Below are positions 44,384 to 56,059 of a stretch of 64,000 nucleotides of DNA, piece after piece (the stretch's first letter is position 1; the number at the start of each line of letters is the position of its first letter). The notes below the pieces were generated by a model. The model did no database searches and had not been told where the DNA came from. It was given only the letters and a program-made list of their open reading frames with translations. Source of the stretch: Bimastos eiseni (Eukaryota > Annelida > Clitellata > Crassiclitellata > Lumbricidae); NCBI GenBank assembly GCA_959347315.1, contig OY365811.1:31982711-32046710 (forward strand), in the 5' to 3' direction. Made by a program: the position numbers and the translations under genes.

Positions 44384-45390
44384 TCACATAGGCCTGCGCA
44401 GAGAGCGCCTCTGAGCATATCTTTGAGAGGCGCTAGATCTATACATTTTCGGAATGACAACCATAGTTCATGCTTAGGCCTATATCCAGGGCCGGATTAA
44501 GGCTCAGTGAGGCTCTAAGCCAGCATCAGATGTGGGCCCTTGCACTGGCGGAAAAATGCTAATTTAACTATTTCAACTTTTTTCCTAGATTTTTGCAAAA
44601 ATTAGAACAAATGTTGTCAAAATGTGTTTCTCTCATAATATCCAATTCAATACACAGCATGCTTCGACGTTGTAAAAAGTTGAAATACAAAGCAATACAG
44701 AGAACCGGAATATGAAGAGCAGAACAGCCATTCACGTTTATATATGTCACAATTTACTTTCTTTCCGTTAGGTAGACCTAATCCTTTTGTGCAGTAGCCT
44801 ATCTTGTGCGATAAGTAAAATGTCGACCAGATTTATTAAATGGTCCACTGGAATTTTGGCAGGCCTTCTGCCTTTATCAATCTAGCCCGAAATGTCTTCG
44901 TTAGTAATCGTTACGTAAGTTAAGGCACTCGATCTGTAGGATCTGTTGATCATTTGGATTTATGCGATCACTGCCAACAGTTAAATCGACGAAATCATTG
45001 TTAGTAGCTTTCTCCAGTGTGTGATGTTCTGGGTTGAACACCAATTGTGTCCAGTGGCTCAGCCTTAAGCTGAGCTTTCTAAGCATCGCCTTCGGTGGTA
45101 AAAACTGGCACGGCCTAATGGTTCACACTCAGTGTGGTCGGTTTCTTTGTTTATGAAACCATAAAGTTTCGGAACTTTTTGTAATGCTTTTGCAGCTAAC
45201 TATTTCTTTTTCGGTTTCATGTCCACTCTCATAACGATGCATTTTAAATTTTAAAAATTTAAATCGTTTTTTTATAGAAACGTGCTACAGTCTAAAATGA
45301 GAGAAAAATAGTCCTACTTACACTATATTTCATCTCATTTTTTAAATAATACCTTAACTAAAAATCGACTTTTATCATTTATTTTCCACT
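44384..45390. other. Unassigned intergenic sequence
   Basis: CCAGGGCCGGATTAAGGC at about 44488 resembles a DNA-transposon end of the hAT-like kind, and a minus frame at 44901-45086 looks like old coding sequence, but neither is firm. Confidence 0.3.
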
Positions 45391-45899
45391 AGCTGGGGTA
45401 CCGAGCGTTCGCTCGGGTGAAGAAGATTATGGGGGCACCTTGATTGAGGACGAAGTTGTGGGGAGGCATTCCTGTTCTTGCAGTATCTGCAACCCGTCGT
45501 TCCTGACTGGCCTGAAGGGACTCTGCAGCCCATGAGGCTGCCTGTCTGGCAGAATTAACCTTTCCTCAATCTAATCTCTCTTACTCATCTCTAATTATTC
45601 TTCTCTTTCTCCCTCATTCTCAAATTTCTATTCACTCTTTGTTCTCACTCACCTTTTCCCAACTTTCTCCCCTTCCTCGACTTCTCACCCTATCATAACC
45701 ACTTCCTCCTCCCACCCCATCCACTTTTTCACACTCCTCACCATTTTCTCATCGTCACCCTTGTCCTTTCCCCTACTTTATAATCGTTCCTTACGACTTC
45801 TTTCACCTCCTCCTCTTCCTCCTCCTCAACAATTCATCAACCCCTCTAGCTATTGGGTGTCGGAGGTGTTCCCCGAGCGAAGCTGTAAAAGTGTAAACG

Positions 45900-45951
<52 letters not shown>

Positions 45952-45985
45952 CACACACACACACACACAATCTAGATATACATGT
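45391..45985 (+). repeat. Dispersed ACTAGCTGGGG-family element with T/C-rich insert
   Basis: Begins ACTAGCTGGGGTACCGAGCG (TTCGCTCGGGTGA). Its far end at 45850-45985 has TATTGGGTGTCGGAGGTGTT, CCCCGAGCGAAGC, AGACAGAC and ACACAC runs and TCTAGATATACATG. A T/C-rich stretch lies between. Confidence 0.7.
45903..45968 (+). repeat. AGAC/AC microsatellite
   Basis: AGAC repeated about 11 times, then AC. Confidence 0.95.
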
Positions 45986-46518
45986 AAATAAATAGTATTT
46001 ATATTACAGAACGATTGTGCAAAGTTGGCTTCACCGTAGCTTGCTCAGATGGACCATTTCTTCTTAAGTCTTTGTAATGTAATGTAATGTAAATCCTAGA
46101 AAATTTCTCAGCGCCCACAAAAGCCGCGTCAGGGAGACCAGCTTAAACACCGGCGCTATACCAAATCAAGTCCGCAATAGCCAATCCTCTCGTTTCTTTC
46201 CGGTGCCAGGTCGAATCCGGGGAGTCAAGTTCTGATCAGGTAGCCGCCTTTTTCTAGTCCAGCTGTTGCGAGCACAGTGTCAGATTAAGGTAGGCCTACT
46301 CTAATGTTCACCTATAATTATACTCCTATACAAAGCAGACAGACAGTCTACTCTATTGTTCACGTATAATTATACGATTATACAAAGCAGACAGGCAGGC
46401 ATACAGGCAGGCAGCTGGTGGTTGCAGCTAAACGATATTATATAGCTGGTAGGCTACGTGCACGTCGAAAATTAGAAGGAAACTTTGCTTTTATGGGTGT
46501 GTGAGGTTGCTGGAAACG

Positions 46519-46827
46519 TGTTGGTTTTTTGGTTTCTCTGTTTTTTTACAAAAAAACCAGAGAATGAAAAAATGTCAATTTTTTGTTTGTTTGTTTTTTA
46601 AAATATTCTTTATTCAATTTACTAATATTACTATATATATTACTATTTTGTGCGTTAGTCAGTTCTAAACCAAGCTAAATTAATTATAAAAACGAGTTGA
46701 AGCTCTTTTTCATGCTGTGTTTGATGCTTTTCATAACAAAACTGGTTGTGACAAAGTCTAAAGAAAAGATAAAGCAGCAAAAACCGACTTTTGATTTTTT
46801 TAAATCTTGATTTTTTGCATCCCTGGA
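46519..46827 (+). repeat. Dispersed AT-rich repeat, copy A
   Basis: Shares long similarity, in opposite orientation, with 53803-54072: TTGGTTTTTTGGT, AAATATTCTTTATTCAATTT, AAGCTCTTTTTCATGCTGTG, TTTGATGCTTTT, and the end TTTTTTGCATCCCTGGA. Confidence 0.75.
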
Positions 46828-46844
46828 TACGATACGATACGATG

Positions 46845-47932
46845 CGATATAGATTATAGTCTATCATACTCTATTGATAATCTTCTCCATGTCGTCACCC
46901 AAATCTCATCCTGGTTGACCTCAAATCTCTTATGCCTGAACCCCTCCAAAGCCGAATTCAATCTGAATGGCCTCCGTGAGCAACTGAAGAAAATTCCTGA
47001 TCCCTCTATTTCTCTCAACCCTGATTCTGCATCCACCCACACATTCACTGCAAATTCTCCTGTCCGTAACCTAGGCATAATCTTTGACCAAAACCTCAGC
47101 TTCGCTGATCACATCACCCATCTTTCTCGCTCTTGCTTTATGCCCATCCGTGATCTTCGTAGAATCCGCCCTATGCTTGACTCCAAAACTGCATCCACAA
47201 TCGCCACATCAATAGTTCACGCTAAATTAGATTACTGTAATTCCCTTTTCCTCAATATAGACCCCACCCAATTAAATCACCTCTAAGCCATTCAGAATGC
47301 TCTCGCCCGTGCTGTCACCAAGACCCCAAAGCATCACGTACCATATCACTCCTGTCCTCAAATCACTCCACTGGCTCAAAATACCTGAACGGATCGAATA
47401 TAAGGTAATTTCACTCACCTAAAACACATTGCAATCCTCACAGCCCACATATCTCCGTCAGTTGTTCACGATTCAGCCACATCGTTCAACCCGTTCCTCT
47501 TCCACCCTCACGCTACTTCGCCCTCCCGTCACATCATCACTCAAATTTGCAAATCGCTCCATAGCCATTGCTGTCCCGCCTCTTTGGAACAAACTCCCTC
47601 CAGCATTAAGACAAATATCCGATCCGTCCTACGAATTCACAAACACCTCACCTCCTGCTATCTCCCCATAGGGTTTTCACTCACAACTCAAAGGATTGCT
47701 CTTTCGCAAATCCTATCCTGATTCCTCCTCTTCCTCCTATCTCTTTCGCCGTTTCAACTCCAAACACCATCCACCTTAGCCGTCTACCTGTCTGCCTGAC
47801 TCTCTGAATTTGACCCCCTGCCTTTCGATTCTGTTTTGATTAAGCACCTGTGAATAAGCTGGTTCCCGCGACTACGCTTTTGTGGGCGCTGTAGAAATAC
47901 TGAGATTACGATTACGATTACAATTATATCGA
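46845..47932 (+). mobile_element. CR1-like LINE fragment (3' half of RT to tail)
   Basis: The plus frame at about 46850-47286 encodes the RT thumb/connection region: SSWLTSNLLCLNPSKAEF, VRNLGIIFDQNLSFADHI, and IATSIVHAKLDYCNSLFLNI. It is broken by a stop at 47284. A second frame at 47429-47671 gives the LWNKLPPALRQ end. The tail runs to GAGATTACGATTACGATTAC. This copy defines the tail found alone at 1.4, 21.5 and 56.0 kb. Confidence 0.85.
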
Positions 47933-47934
47933 AT

Positions 47935-50044
47935 TTCTTCTTATGTTAGCATTTTCAAAACTAGCTCATTTTAAATGCTGAAGTTGACTAATGATAAAAT
48001 ACTCAGATGCTTTGCATGTATGACACAATTTCAATAGCGAATAGTTTCAGTTTGTGTGTAATCGGTAATTTGAGTTAAAACTAAGCGCAACATAAATGTA
48101 TAAAGTTATTTCGTTTCTCTGTCTTCAAGTGTGCATTATAGTGATCACGGGACGAGATCTCGTAGAAGGGCACGCGTTTATTCGTTCTCTGTCAGAAGGC
48201 CGGTCGGAGAGAAAGGATCAGTCGAGTTAGGTCAAATAGGAGAAAATTCGAAAAGGTGACATGACCGTTTGTTCTGGTTGTTTAAATTGGCTTACGGTGT
48301 TCTTTAGATAATTTATGTGGTTCTCAAGTTGTTTTGGCGTACAAAATTTGGCAGTTTTGTTAAAATTAAGGATGATCACGGTCGATCAAACCGGACAGAG
48401 GTCGTGTGGCTGCACGCTGTCTACGAGTGCATTTTGTTGACAAAGTCATTTCATTGCTTTAACGCGCTCGCCGATTTTGTCAAATTAATTGATGAATTCG
48501 TATTCCTGTTAAGAACGAGTAATTACAGCATAGATGCCTGAGCTGAATGTGAAGGACATATGAACTTTATCGTATCTAAGGAGATGTGATTTGGGTAGGG
48601 TTGCCAGACAAACGGCGAAGGACATGTCCTTCTTTTTAGCCTCATGTTCTTTGTTGGACAGGTACACGGCAAATGTCGGGCCTTTTTGCATTGTTCGTTG
48701 ACTGTTATTTAATGGAAGTTTCTAACAACTTTACATGAGCATGTTGAAGCGAATCATTCCGGCAGCGTATGAAATGTACCCTCCGTGATGATTATCGCCT
48801 TGATGCATTAACCTGTTTTTTTCTTGCCACATAAACGTCCTTGAATTAATTTGAGTTAGGTTTAAGTTCCTTTTAAACCATCAGAGCAATTTCCACGCTC
48901 AACAAGTTGTATTTAGTGGGAGTGACGACCATTAAGATGCTTGACCTTTAACTTTACTCTTATCTATGTTCAAATTTTACTGTTATCTGTGTTCAAAAGA
49001 AAATCTCGACACAGGTTAAGTTTGAATTATTCGATTACTTTGAAATTCAATGACAGTATTTGGTCATTAAGGTCATCATGACCTTTACTTACAGGTCACC
49101 TTTATGTTGAAGGTTCTTTAGAAGTTCGGAGACGTATTGCCTAACCACTTAAGTTGACACCACATTATTAATTTGATGCATAGAGATAATGCCATGATGT
49201 AAATCTTTTATATTTATGTGTAATTTTTGGAAAGATTATTTGGATTAAAAACGTTTGGCCATAGCTCCAGCTCTACTATTCACTGTAGTGCACTTAAAAT
49301 TGTAATTTATTCTAAACCTTAACATTTGCATTTAGTTTTCACCTTGTGGGCTTCTGATCTCTGGGTATCATTGAGAATTTTGCTCTCAACTCAAGTCAGG
49401 CAAAAAGTTTGCCATTTGGTTTTGCACTATGATAAATGATTGACAGGTTTGGGCTTGCTGAGCAGACTTTGCACTTGTGCTTGTCACCAATGAACATTAT
49501 CTCTTGTTGACATTAGCTTAGAAGTATACTGCAAGTCGTGCAATGCACTGCCCCATGTACAGGACTTTAGTATTCATCTGCTGTTGACTGGGCCCATGTT
49601 GCAAATGGGTGCTCCCCACACTCCACTGTGGAGCATTGATAGGGCCCAGTGGTTTATGCGATTTCATATTTTTCACATAAATTGATGATTTTTGCATGAA
49701 ATCCTAAATGGAAAGTTTTCGCAAATTATTGCATTAGGTTTGGAAATTTCGATCAGTGTCAACTATAATTGGCTTGTCCAGGCTAGTATTAGTCTATAGG
49801 GGGTATAGTTTACCGCCCAGACGACAATTGTTAATGTCTAGGACCTGTGGTTTGTGATTTTTTTGCATAATTTAAGATTTTTTGCATGATCCATAGAGGC
49901 CTAGGCATTGAATCCGTGCATTTTCACGTCAATGGCAGGATTGTGCTTAAGGTGATGTACCATTTCACACAGCAAAGACCGTTATTTAAATTGCACTACC
50001 TGCTGGTAATTAAACTTACCCATCTGTTGCTTATGGTTTGATAG
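47935..50044 (+). promoter_or_regulatory. Upstream region of the ADP/ATP translocase gene
   Basis: AT-rich unique sequence. A G/C-richer patch at 48120-48260 ending AAAAG/GTGACA could be a noncoding first exon, with GATAG just before the ATG as its acceptor. This is a guess. I see no coding exon here. Confidence 0.3.
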
Positions 50045-50258
50045 ATGGGTGAAGAGTCGAAACCAAGCCCCCTCCTCGGTTTCGGGGAGAACTTTGCTCT
50101 CAGTGGTGCTGCCGCCATCATCTCAAAGACGGCTGCTGCTCCGATTGAGCGTGTCAAACTGCTGGTGCAGAATCAGGGCGAGATGCTCAAGACCGGCCGA
50201 CTCGACAAACCCTACTCTGGTGTCATCGATTGCACCATGCGCACCTTCAGAAATGAGG
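50045..50258 (+). CDS. ADP/ATP translocase exon 1
   Basis: ATG at 50045 opens the frame [17 protein letters not shown]. It includes the first carrier signature and ends TTCAGAAATGAGG/GTATGT, phase 1. Confidence 0.93.
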
Positions 50259-51254
50259 GTATGTGTTGAAAAGGATGAATAATTTGGCTTTCAACACATT
50301 GCTTGTGTCAACAAGGAGTTTGGCATATTCTGTCCATTGCCAATGCAATGTTAATGATCATTTAAACATTATTAATGATTATCGACTCCTCTACCCTCGT
50401 ATAAATACCCTCATATTTTCAGGTTGGTATGGTGGTCACATGGCATGGAATTGTGTATTATAAGAAATACGTAGAATGAACCATTTTTGAACATCCAAAT
50501 ACAGACCCCATGAAACTTGTTATTCACTCTTCATGAAATGTATATCATATAATATATCCACTTCCTAATTAACTTTTTTTAAGTAAATCTGAATTAATTA
50601 ACTAATCAGTTAGGCATAGTTTTTTACAATTCCCATTTTTATATTTTTTAATAATTGTTCCACCATCCATTATTTAACTTACAGTTCCTTTAGAGTTCCT
50701 CCCTATCAGTATCTGCTATTATTCTAATCATAAGTTATTGATTGTTGTTAATGAAAGCAATGTTTTGTGTTAATGTGCAATTGCTTTATTATAAAACAAT
50801 ATTGTTGACAATGCAAATTATTGTTATGGTTTAGATGTCTTGTTTAGATTATTCTGTTTTTTTAATTTTGATAATGAATTGCACTACGGCAGTGGTTCCC
50901 AACCTTTTTTGACTAAGGCCACTTTTATTTAGGGGGAGGAAATGACGGGTTACAAATATTTATTTTAGATTTTAGCAGACTTTTATTTTATAATGGAATA
51001 AAATAACACATGGATAAATTCTGGCTTAATTATTTTATAATAGAAATTAGTTATTCTGTCATATTTATTTTTTGCACGTATATTTTTATGTCTTTCATAA
51101 GTCGAGGGCCACTTTTTGAGGCCTGGCAGGACACAGGTTGGGAATTGCTATGCTAGATTGTGTATAATTAAGTTGCCAGTGTTTCAAATTATGCAAACAT
51201 ATAAATGTAAATGCTGGGTAACATAGTTGATTGTTGCTGAAGCAGATATATATA

Positions 51255-51294
<40 letters not shown>

Positions 51295-52780
51295 TGATTT
51301 GTGTAGCAGTAATTTCAATTTCATGGTGGAAAAAGTAATGGAAATTGGCTTTTCGCAGGAATTATCCCATTCTGGAGAGGAAACCTTGCTAACTGCATTC
51401 GTTACTTCCCCACCCAGGCCCTCAACTTTGCTTTCAAAGACAAGATCAAGGCCATGTTCGTGATGAACAAGTCCGACCCGTATGCTGTCAAGTTCGGCAA
51501 GAACATCGCGTCTGGAGGTGTCGCTGGAGCCATGTCACTGGTCTTTGTCTACTCTCTTGACTACTGCCGAACGAGGTTGGCCAATGATGCCAAGGCTGGC
51601 AAGAAGGGTGGTGAGCGCCAGTTCAACGGCATGATCGATGTCTACGTCAAGACCGTCAAGTCTGACGGCTTCGTTGGGTTGTACCGAGGCTTTGTCATTT
51701 CATGTGTTGGTATCGTTGTCTACCGTGGATGCTACTTCGGCTTCTACGATACCCTGAAGCCAATTCTTCTTGGAGATAAAGCCAGTCTGCTTGCCTCGTT
51801 TGCTCTTGGTTACAGTGAGTATCCAGTTGCTTATTTGCATCAGTAATCATAAATCTTTGCATAACTTCTATATTAAATAACAAGGTGTCTTTTGAAATGA
51901 GTCATTGTTAAATATAATTGGCTGCAGTTCTTCTCTCATGTGTTTTCAAATTAAATCCTCAGAGTCTATGAATGTTGAAATTCATTTAATATTGCATTGA
52001 GGCTGAAGTGCTGGAAGTTTTAGTAAAGACCACATGTTTTCCATCAAGTAGTAATCTTTGATGTGTACATTTCACAGTGAAAGCTATGAAAAATTAAATC
52101 TATATAAAATTGAGATGACTGCATATTAAATTGATTTTCACAGTCAGTTTGTTGCATGAAGTTTGATATGGACATTTAAGTGATGTATTCGGCATATCAG
52201 TGAAAATTATGCATGTAACTATGTTGAACCTATTTTAGGCAAATCTGCCTTTGAGTTATCTTAGTAATTGATTTCACTTGCCTTACAAGGCTTTTTTCAG
52301 GATGCTCACTGAATTGCCAAGTTATTTTACTTATTTTTGAAGTGCGTATGTTGATATTATCTGTTTGCAGTTTAACCCTTTACCAATCAGCGCTTAGTAA
52401 AACGTAAGGCATAATCATTAAAGAGTTAAGAGTTGAGAGTAACTTTCTATGATCTGCCACATTTCTTAGAAAAATTACTCTGCTTTGTATTGTATCGGTT
52501 TTAAACGATCGGATCTGCTTGTGTTTTAGTTGTAACCATCACGTCTGGTTTGATCTCCTACCCGATTGATACCGTCCGTCGTCGTATGATGATGACATCG
52601 GGTGAGGCCGTCAAGTACAAGGGTTCAATGGATTGTGCCGTCAAGGTCGTCAAGACTGAGGGATTCATGGCGCTGATGAAGGGTGCCGGCGCCAACATTC
52701 TGCGAGGTGTTGCTGGTGCTGGTGTCCTTTCCGGATTCGACAAGTTCAAGGAGCTGTATGTCAAATGGCGTGTCGGTTAA
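50045..52780 (+). CDS. Mitochondrial ADP/ATP translocase (SLC25 carrier), three exons
   Basis: Exchanges ADP for ATP across the inner mitochondrial membrane. Exons 50045-50258, 51359-51814 and 52530-52780 have GT-AG junctions, both phase 1, and give 306 residues, the usual family length. All three carrier repeats are present: PIERVK at 33-38, YSLDYCRTR in repeat 2, and YPIDTVRRR in repeat 3, which runs into the diagnostic RRRMMM at 240-245. The second repeat has Ser in place of Pro, and stretches such as [12 protein letters not shown] and [10 protein letters not shown] look more like plant, fungal or protist carriers than like vertebrate ANT. Animal repeats on both sides argue against contamination. 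Function is confident, paralogue identity is not. Confidence 0.95.
51246..51293 (+). repeat. TA microsatellite in translocase intron 1
   Basis: A near-pure TA run about 65 bp before the exon 2 acceptor. Confidence 0.95.
51359..51814 (+). CDS. ADP/ATP translocase exon 2
   Basis: The acceptor is TTTTCGCAG. It encodes [20 protein letters not shown], the second carrier repeat and the [19 protein letters not shown] segment. Donor TACA/GTGAGT, phase 1. Confidence 0.95.
52530..52780 (+). CDS. ADP/ATP translocase exon 3
   Basis: The acceptor is TTGTGTTTTAG. It encodes the third repeat with RRRMMM and [20 protein letters not shown], ending in TAA at 52778-52780. Confidence 0.95.
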
Positions 52781-53800
52781 ACTTGTCTGTTCGTAGGTAG
52801 TTGATCGGGCTTCAGTTTTGGGCTTTTCTTTCGTAAAAGAATGCCTCTACTTGTAGAAAATGAACATTTAAAATTCCAGTGCTTAATTTAAAACTGATAT
52901 TGGTCCATAACACTTCCATTCCTTGTGGCAGTGTCTATGACATCAGATGTTTCACTTAGTCATGTTGCAGAAGCTTCCATGTTTCTGCCATGTGGACTAT
53001 TCTGAACATTTTACAATATTCTGTTGTGGGTGAAAATGTTTGAGCTGCAAGTCTTGGTGTCGTGTCTTGCGAGTCAACAAATGTCTCTGGAACTTGAAAT
53101 TTGACAATGAAATCGATTTTGAAAAGATGTGTTGTTTTCTTTTAAAGTCTTTTATGTTCCAAGCATATGCAAGGTATTGGATGGGGTTGATGACTGGTAT
53201 AGGATTTGATGGTTTGCCCTGAGAGAACACGTTTTTCCAGATGATAATTAGCAGTTGGACCCTAATGACAATGGCATTTTTTTCAAGTCTCTTCAGTGTG
53301 ATCCATCTATCCATTTTTTTGCATTTTCTTGGGTGGGTGTTTATTTTGATCATGTTCAGTGCTGGGTTGCGCCTCCCCCCCCCGTTTCCTATAAATTTGA
53401 GTGGGTTTTCTATAACTGAACAGAATCACTGAAATGACTGGAATGAAATTGCCATTAGAAGTGCGATGCGAAGTTTGAGACCAATGCATGTCTCTTATAA
53501 AGACTGCTGCCTAATTAAGTTATTCACTTCTTGAATCCAAATAGAAAGGCTCGCTCAGTGACTGTTTCTGTTTTCTTCTAAAGTTCTTTGATCTGAATTT
53601 ATTAAATTTGTGAGTCTTTCGTGGTCCATTACAACCTTTCAGTTCTCGGAAATCTTAAAACCGGAGCGCAGTTGACATGTCCACACTCTGTTTTTATTCT
53701 TTCGATAATTTCCTTTGGTTTTAATGGACCAGCGACCGATGCATAGCCGCCATTAGTTTGCGACTCATGTAGCCTAATCGTTAAGATGAATGCGGTGGTT
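52781..53800 (+). other. Translocase 3' UTR and downstream sequence
   Basis: The sequence after the stop probably carries the 3' UTR. The weak signal ATTAAA near 53603 is the best poly(A) candidate I can see. Small open frames have no recognised product. Confidence 0.4.
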
Positions 53801-53802
53801 AA

Positions 53803-54072
53803 TCCAGGGATGCAAAAAACTTTTAAAATTAAAAGTTTGTTTTATTTGGTTTTTAGTTTTCCTTTGGATTTTGTCACAAATTTAAAAAAGCATCAAACAG
53901 CATGAAAAAGATTCTCCAACTTTTTTTTATAATTTAGCTTGATTTCGGACTGAATAACACACAATTAGTAATATTTTAATAATATTAGTAAATTTAATAA
54001 AAAATATTTTAAAAAACAAAAAATTTCCATTTTAGGAACTTTTTGTAAAGAAAACGACCGAAAAACCAACCT
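53803..54072 (-). repeat. Dispersed AT-rich repeat, copy B
   Basis: Inverted counterpart of 46519-46827, beginning TCCAGGGATGCAAAAAAC and ending GAAAAACCAACC. The two copies bracket the translocase gene. Confidence 0.75.
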
Positions 54073-54079
54073 GTTTGAA

Positions 54080-55980
54080 CCCCTGAGCATATCCAGTGTT
54101 TGAATTGTCAAATTTGAACCGGAGTTTTCACCAGGGGGCCCTTGGGGCCGTGGCTCGGGGCGCAAATTTTAGGATGGAATAACTTATTATTCCATAAAAT
54201 GAACATCAAAATGTGGGGGCGCCAGATTGATGCTATTCACGGGGCGAAATTATAGCTCTATACGGCCCTGGTTTTAACAATTTTTCAGATGTCCCAACCA
54301 GAATTTCTACGAACCTGAAACCCGTATACGGGCTATATTGTGGTATGTATCTGTCGGTTTACGGTGCACGATCTTGATTATAAGCTGTGTTAGATACATT
54401 AAGCCACAGAAAGCTGATGTTTAGCATTTGATAATTATTGAGAATTAACTGGCGAAGGCGAAGGCGAACATTGAACTAAGGGGTTGTACACTCCCAAATC
54501 AATTCAATTATTTTCAATCACAATCACTCCCAGTCACAATTCAATCACTGAGTTTATCGGTATGTTTGGTGGCTTCTAACTGTAAGGGCGAATTAACTGT
54601 CCAAATGTCATCCGTTGAAGGACATTTGGGCTGAAGAAATCTGTCTAATAGGCCCTATATAGAGAATTATTAGGCTTACGCCAGAGGTCTCGAACTCTTA
54701 GCTCTTAGTAGTGGCGGCGCAAAATCACCAAAAATATTTCAACAACAATCTTTAACGAAATAAACGAAATTAAAATATTTAGCCAAATAATTTGTAAATT
54801 GAATGAAATTTTCATACTTAAGCCTACCTAGTACTTAAGTTACGGTGTATATTGTGTTTTCGAGTCTCATGATAGCTATTATAATATCACCCGCTTTCCA
54901 CAGCGGACGATAATTGAACATTTCCTGTTTAAAAGCGATCGGTTTTAATTTTGCTTTTAAATTACAGTTTAAAATTGCGTACCAAATTTTCAAGGCCAGC
55001 GCCGCCACTAGCTCTTAATGGCGATTCAGTGGCATTATTTTGCAGCAGGTGGTCGGCCATCGTGCCGAAAGCACCCGAGGGGAAGGAGAAAATATCTCGG
55101 AAGAGAAGTATGAACCCGTCCAGAGATAATTTTGGCCAAACTAAATCTTGGCACGTGCTCACTGCTCTAGCATGCGACAACAGGCTTAAAACTTTCAATT
55201 TTTATCAGTCACGAACATTTATAAACAAATCTGATGAAACGGTAAAATAGCATTTTAACTTTTGCTTTCAAAGTGTTTATCTTTAGCCAAGTCTCCACGG
55301 CTAAGAAAGACATTGCTGGCGGGCTTTAAATGGCTTATACGAAAGATGAGAGCAGTTCAGATAGAATTTCTGTCAACGTCAAAGGCCTTTGTTGCCTGAA
55401 GATGTCGTTAGACTTGCTAGTTGTTAGTCGGTCTAGGCTAGTTCATAGCGGCCGAGCGACTTCGGTATTCAGCTTAATAGATGACGATTGGCTGGAGCGT
55501 ATCAGAAGGTTCGGGGTAGGGTGATTATGCGAGTCTCCGATGCATAAGCTCGTCAGTCGTCACACTTCGAAGACTTCATAAACAAGACCAAAAAGTTTAG
55601 TGAATCAGTGAGTACGTGAATGACTATGACAAGCTGCCTGAGTGAGTAAGTATGCACTCCTTTATAAAGCACAAGTTATGCGTAGGCTTACACTGTCCAG
55701 CTTCGTGTAAGGGGATAATACGAATATTGAAGCAATCGCTCCTGGGGCGTCAATCTCCCTCTGAGTGATGGATGCAAATCTTCCGGTCCCAAGGGTATTA
55801 AAGGCAAAATATTCCATCCAAGACTAAAAAATATCCCCTACGTGAAATTAAAGGTAAATTTGCTGCCAACATTCGCTAGGATGTAGAATATGCGAATATG
55901 ATGTAGGCTATGTAATTTTCTATCATCATTCGCTAGGTGTCGCAAGATGATCTCTTGTGCTCTCTCTTTGCTACTTAGCC
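54080..55980. other. Unassigned intergenic sequence
   Basis: GGGGGCCCTTGGGGCC at 54134 and ACGGCCCTGG at 54262 look like ends of old DNA elements. The rest is AT-rich and unrecognised. Confidence 0.35.
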
Positions 55981-55982
55981 AC

Positions 55983-56059
55983 AATTGTAATCGTAATCTC
56001 CAAATTTCTAAAGCGCCACTTTAAAGCTAAGCGCAAGGCACCAGCTTATTCGCAAGCGT
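55983..56059 (-). mobile_element. CR1-like LINE 3' tail, reverse
   Basis: The reverse complement contains GAATAAGCTGGTGCCTTGCG and ends AGATTACGATTACAATTG. Confidence 0.65.

Noticed and set aside
44901..45086. Minus frame as a transposase fragment
   Set aside because: It looks like old coding sequence, but I could not match any transposase motif.
50045..52780. Contaminating plant or fungal DNA as source of the translocase
   Set aside because: Animal-type LINE and dispersed repeats occur on both sides, and one repeat family has copies on each flank.
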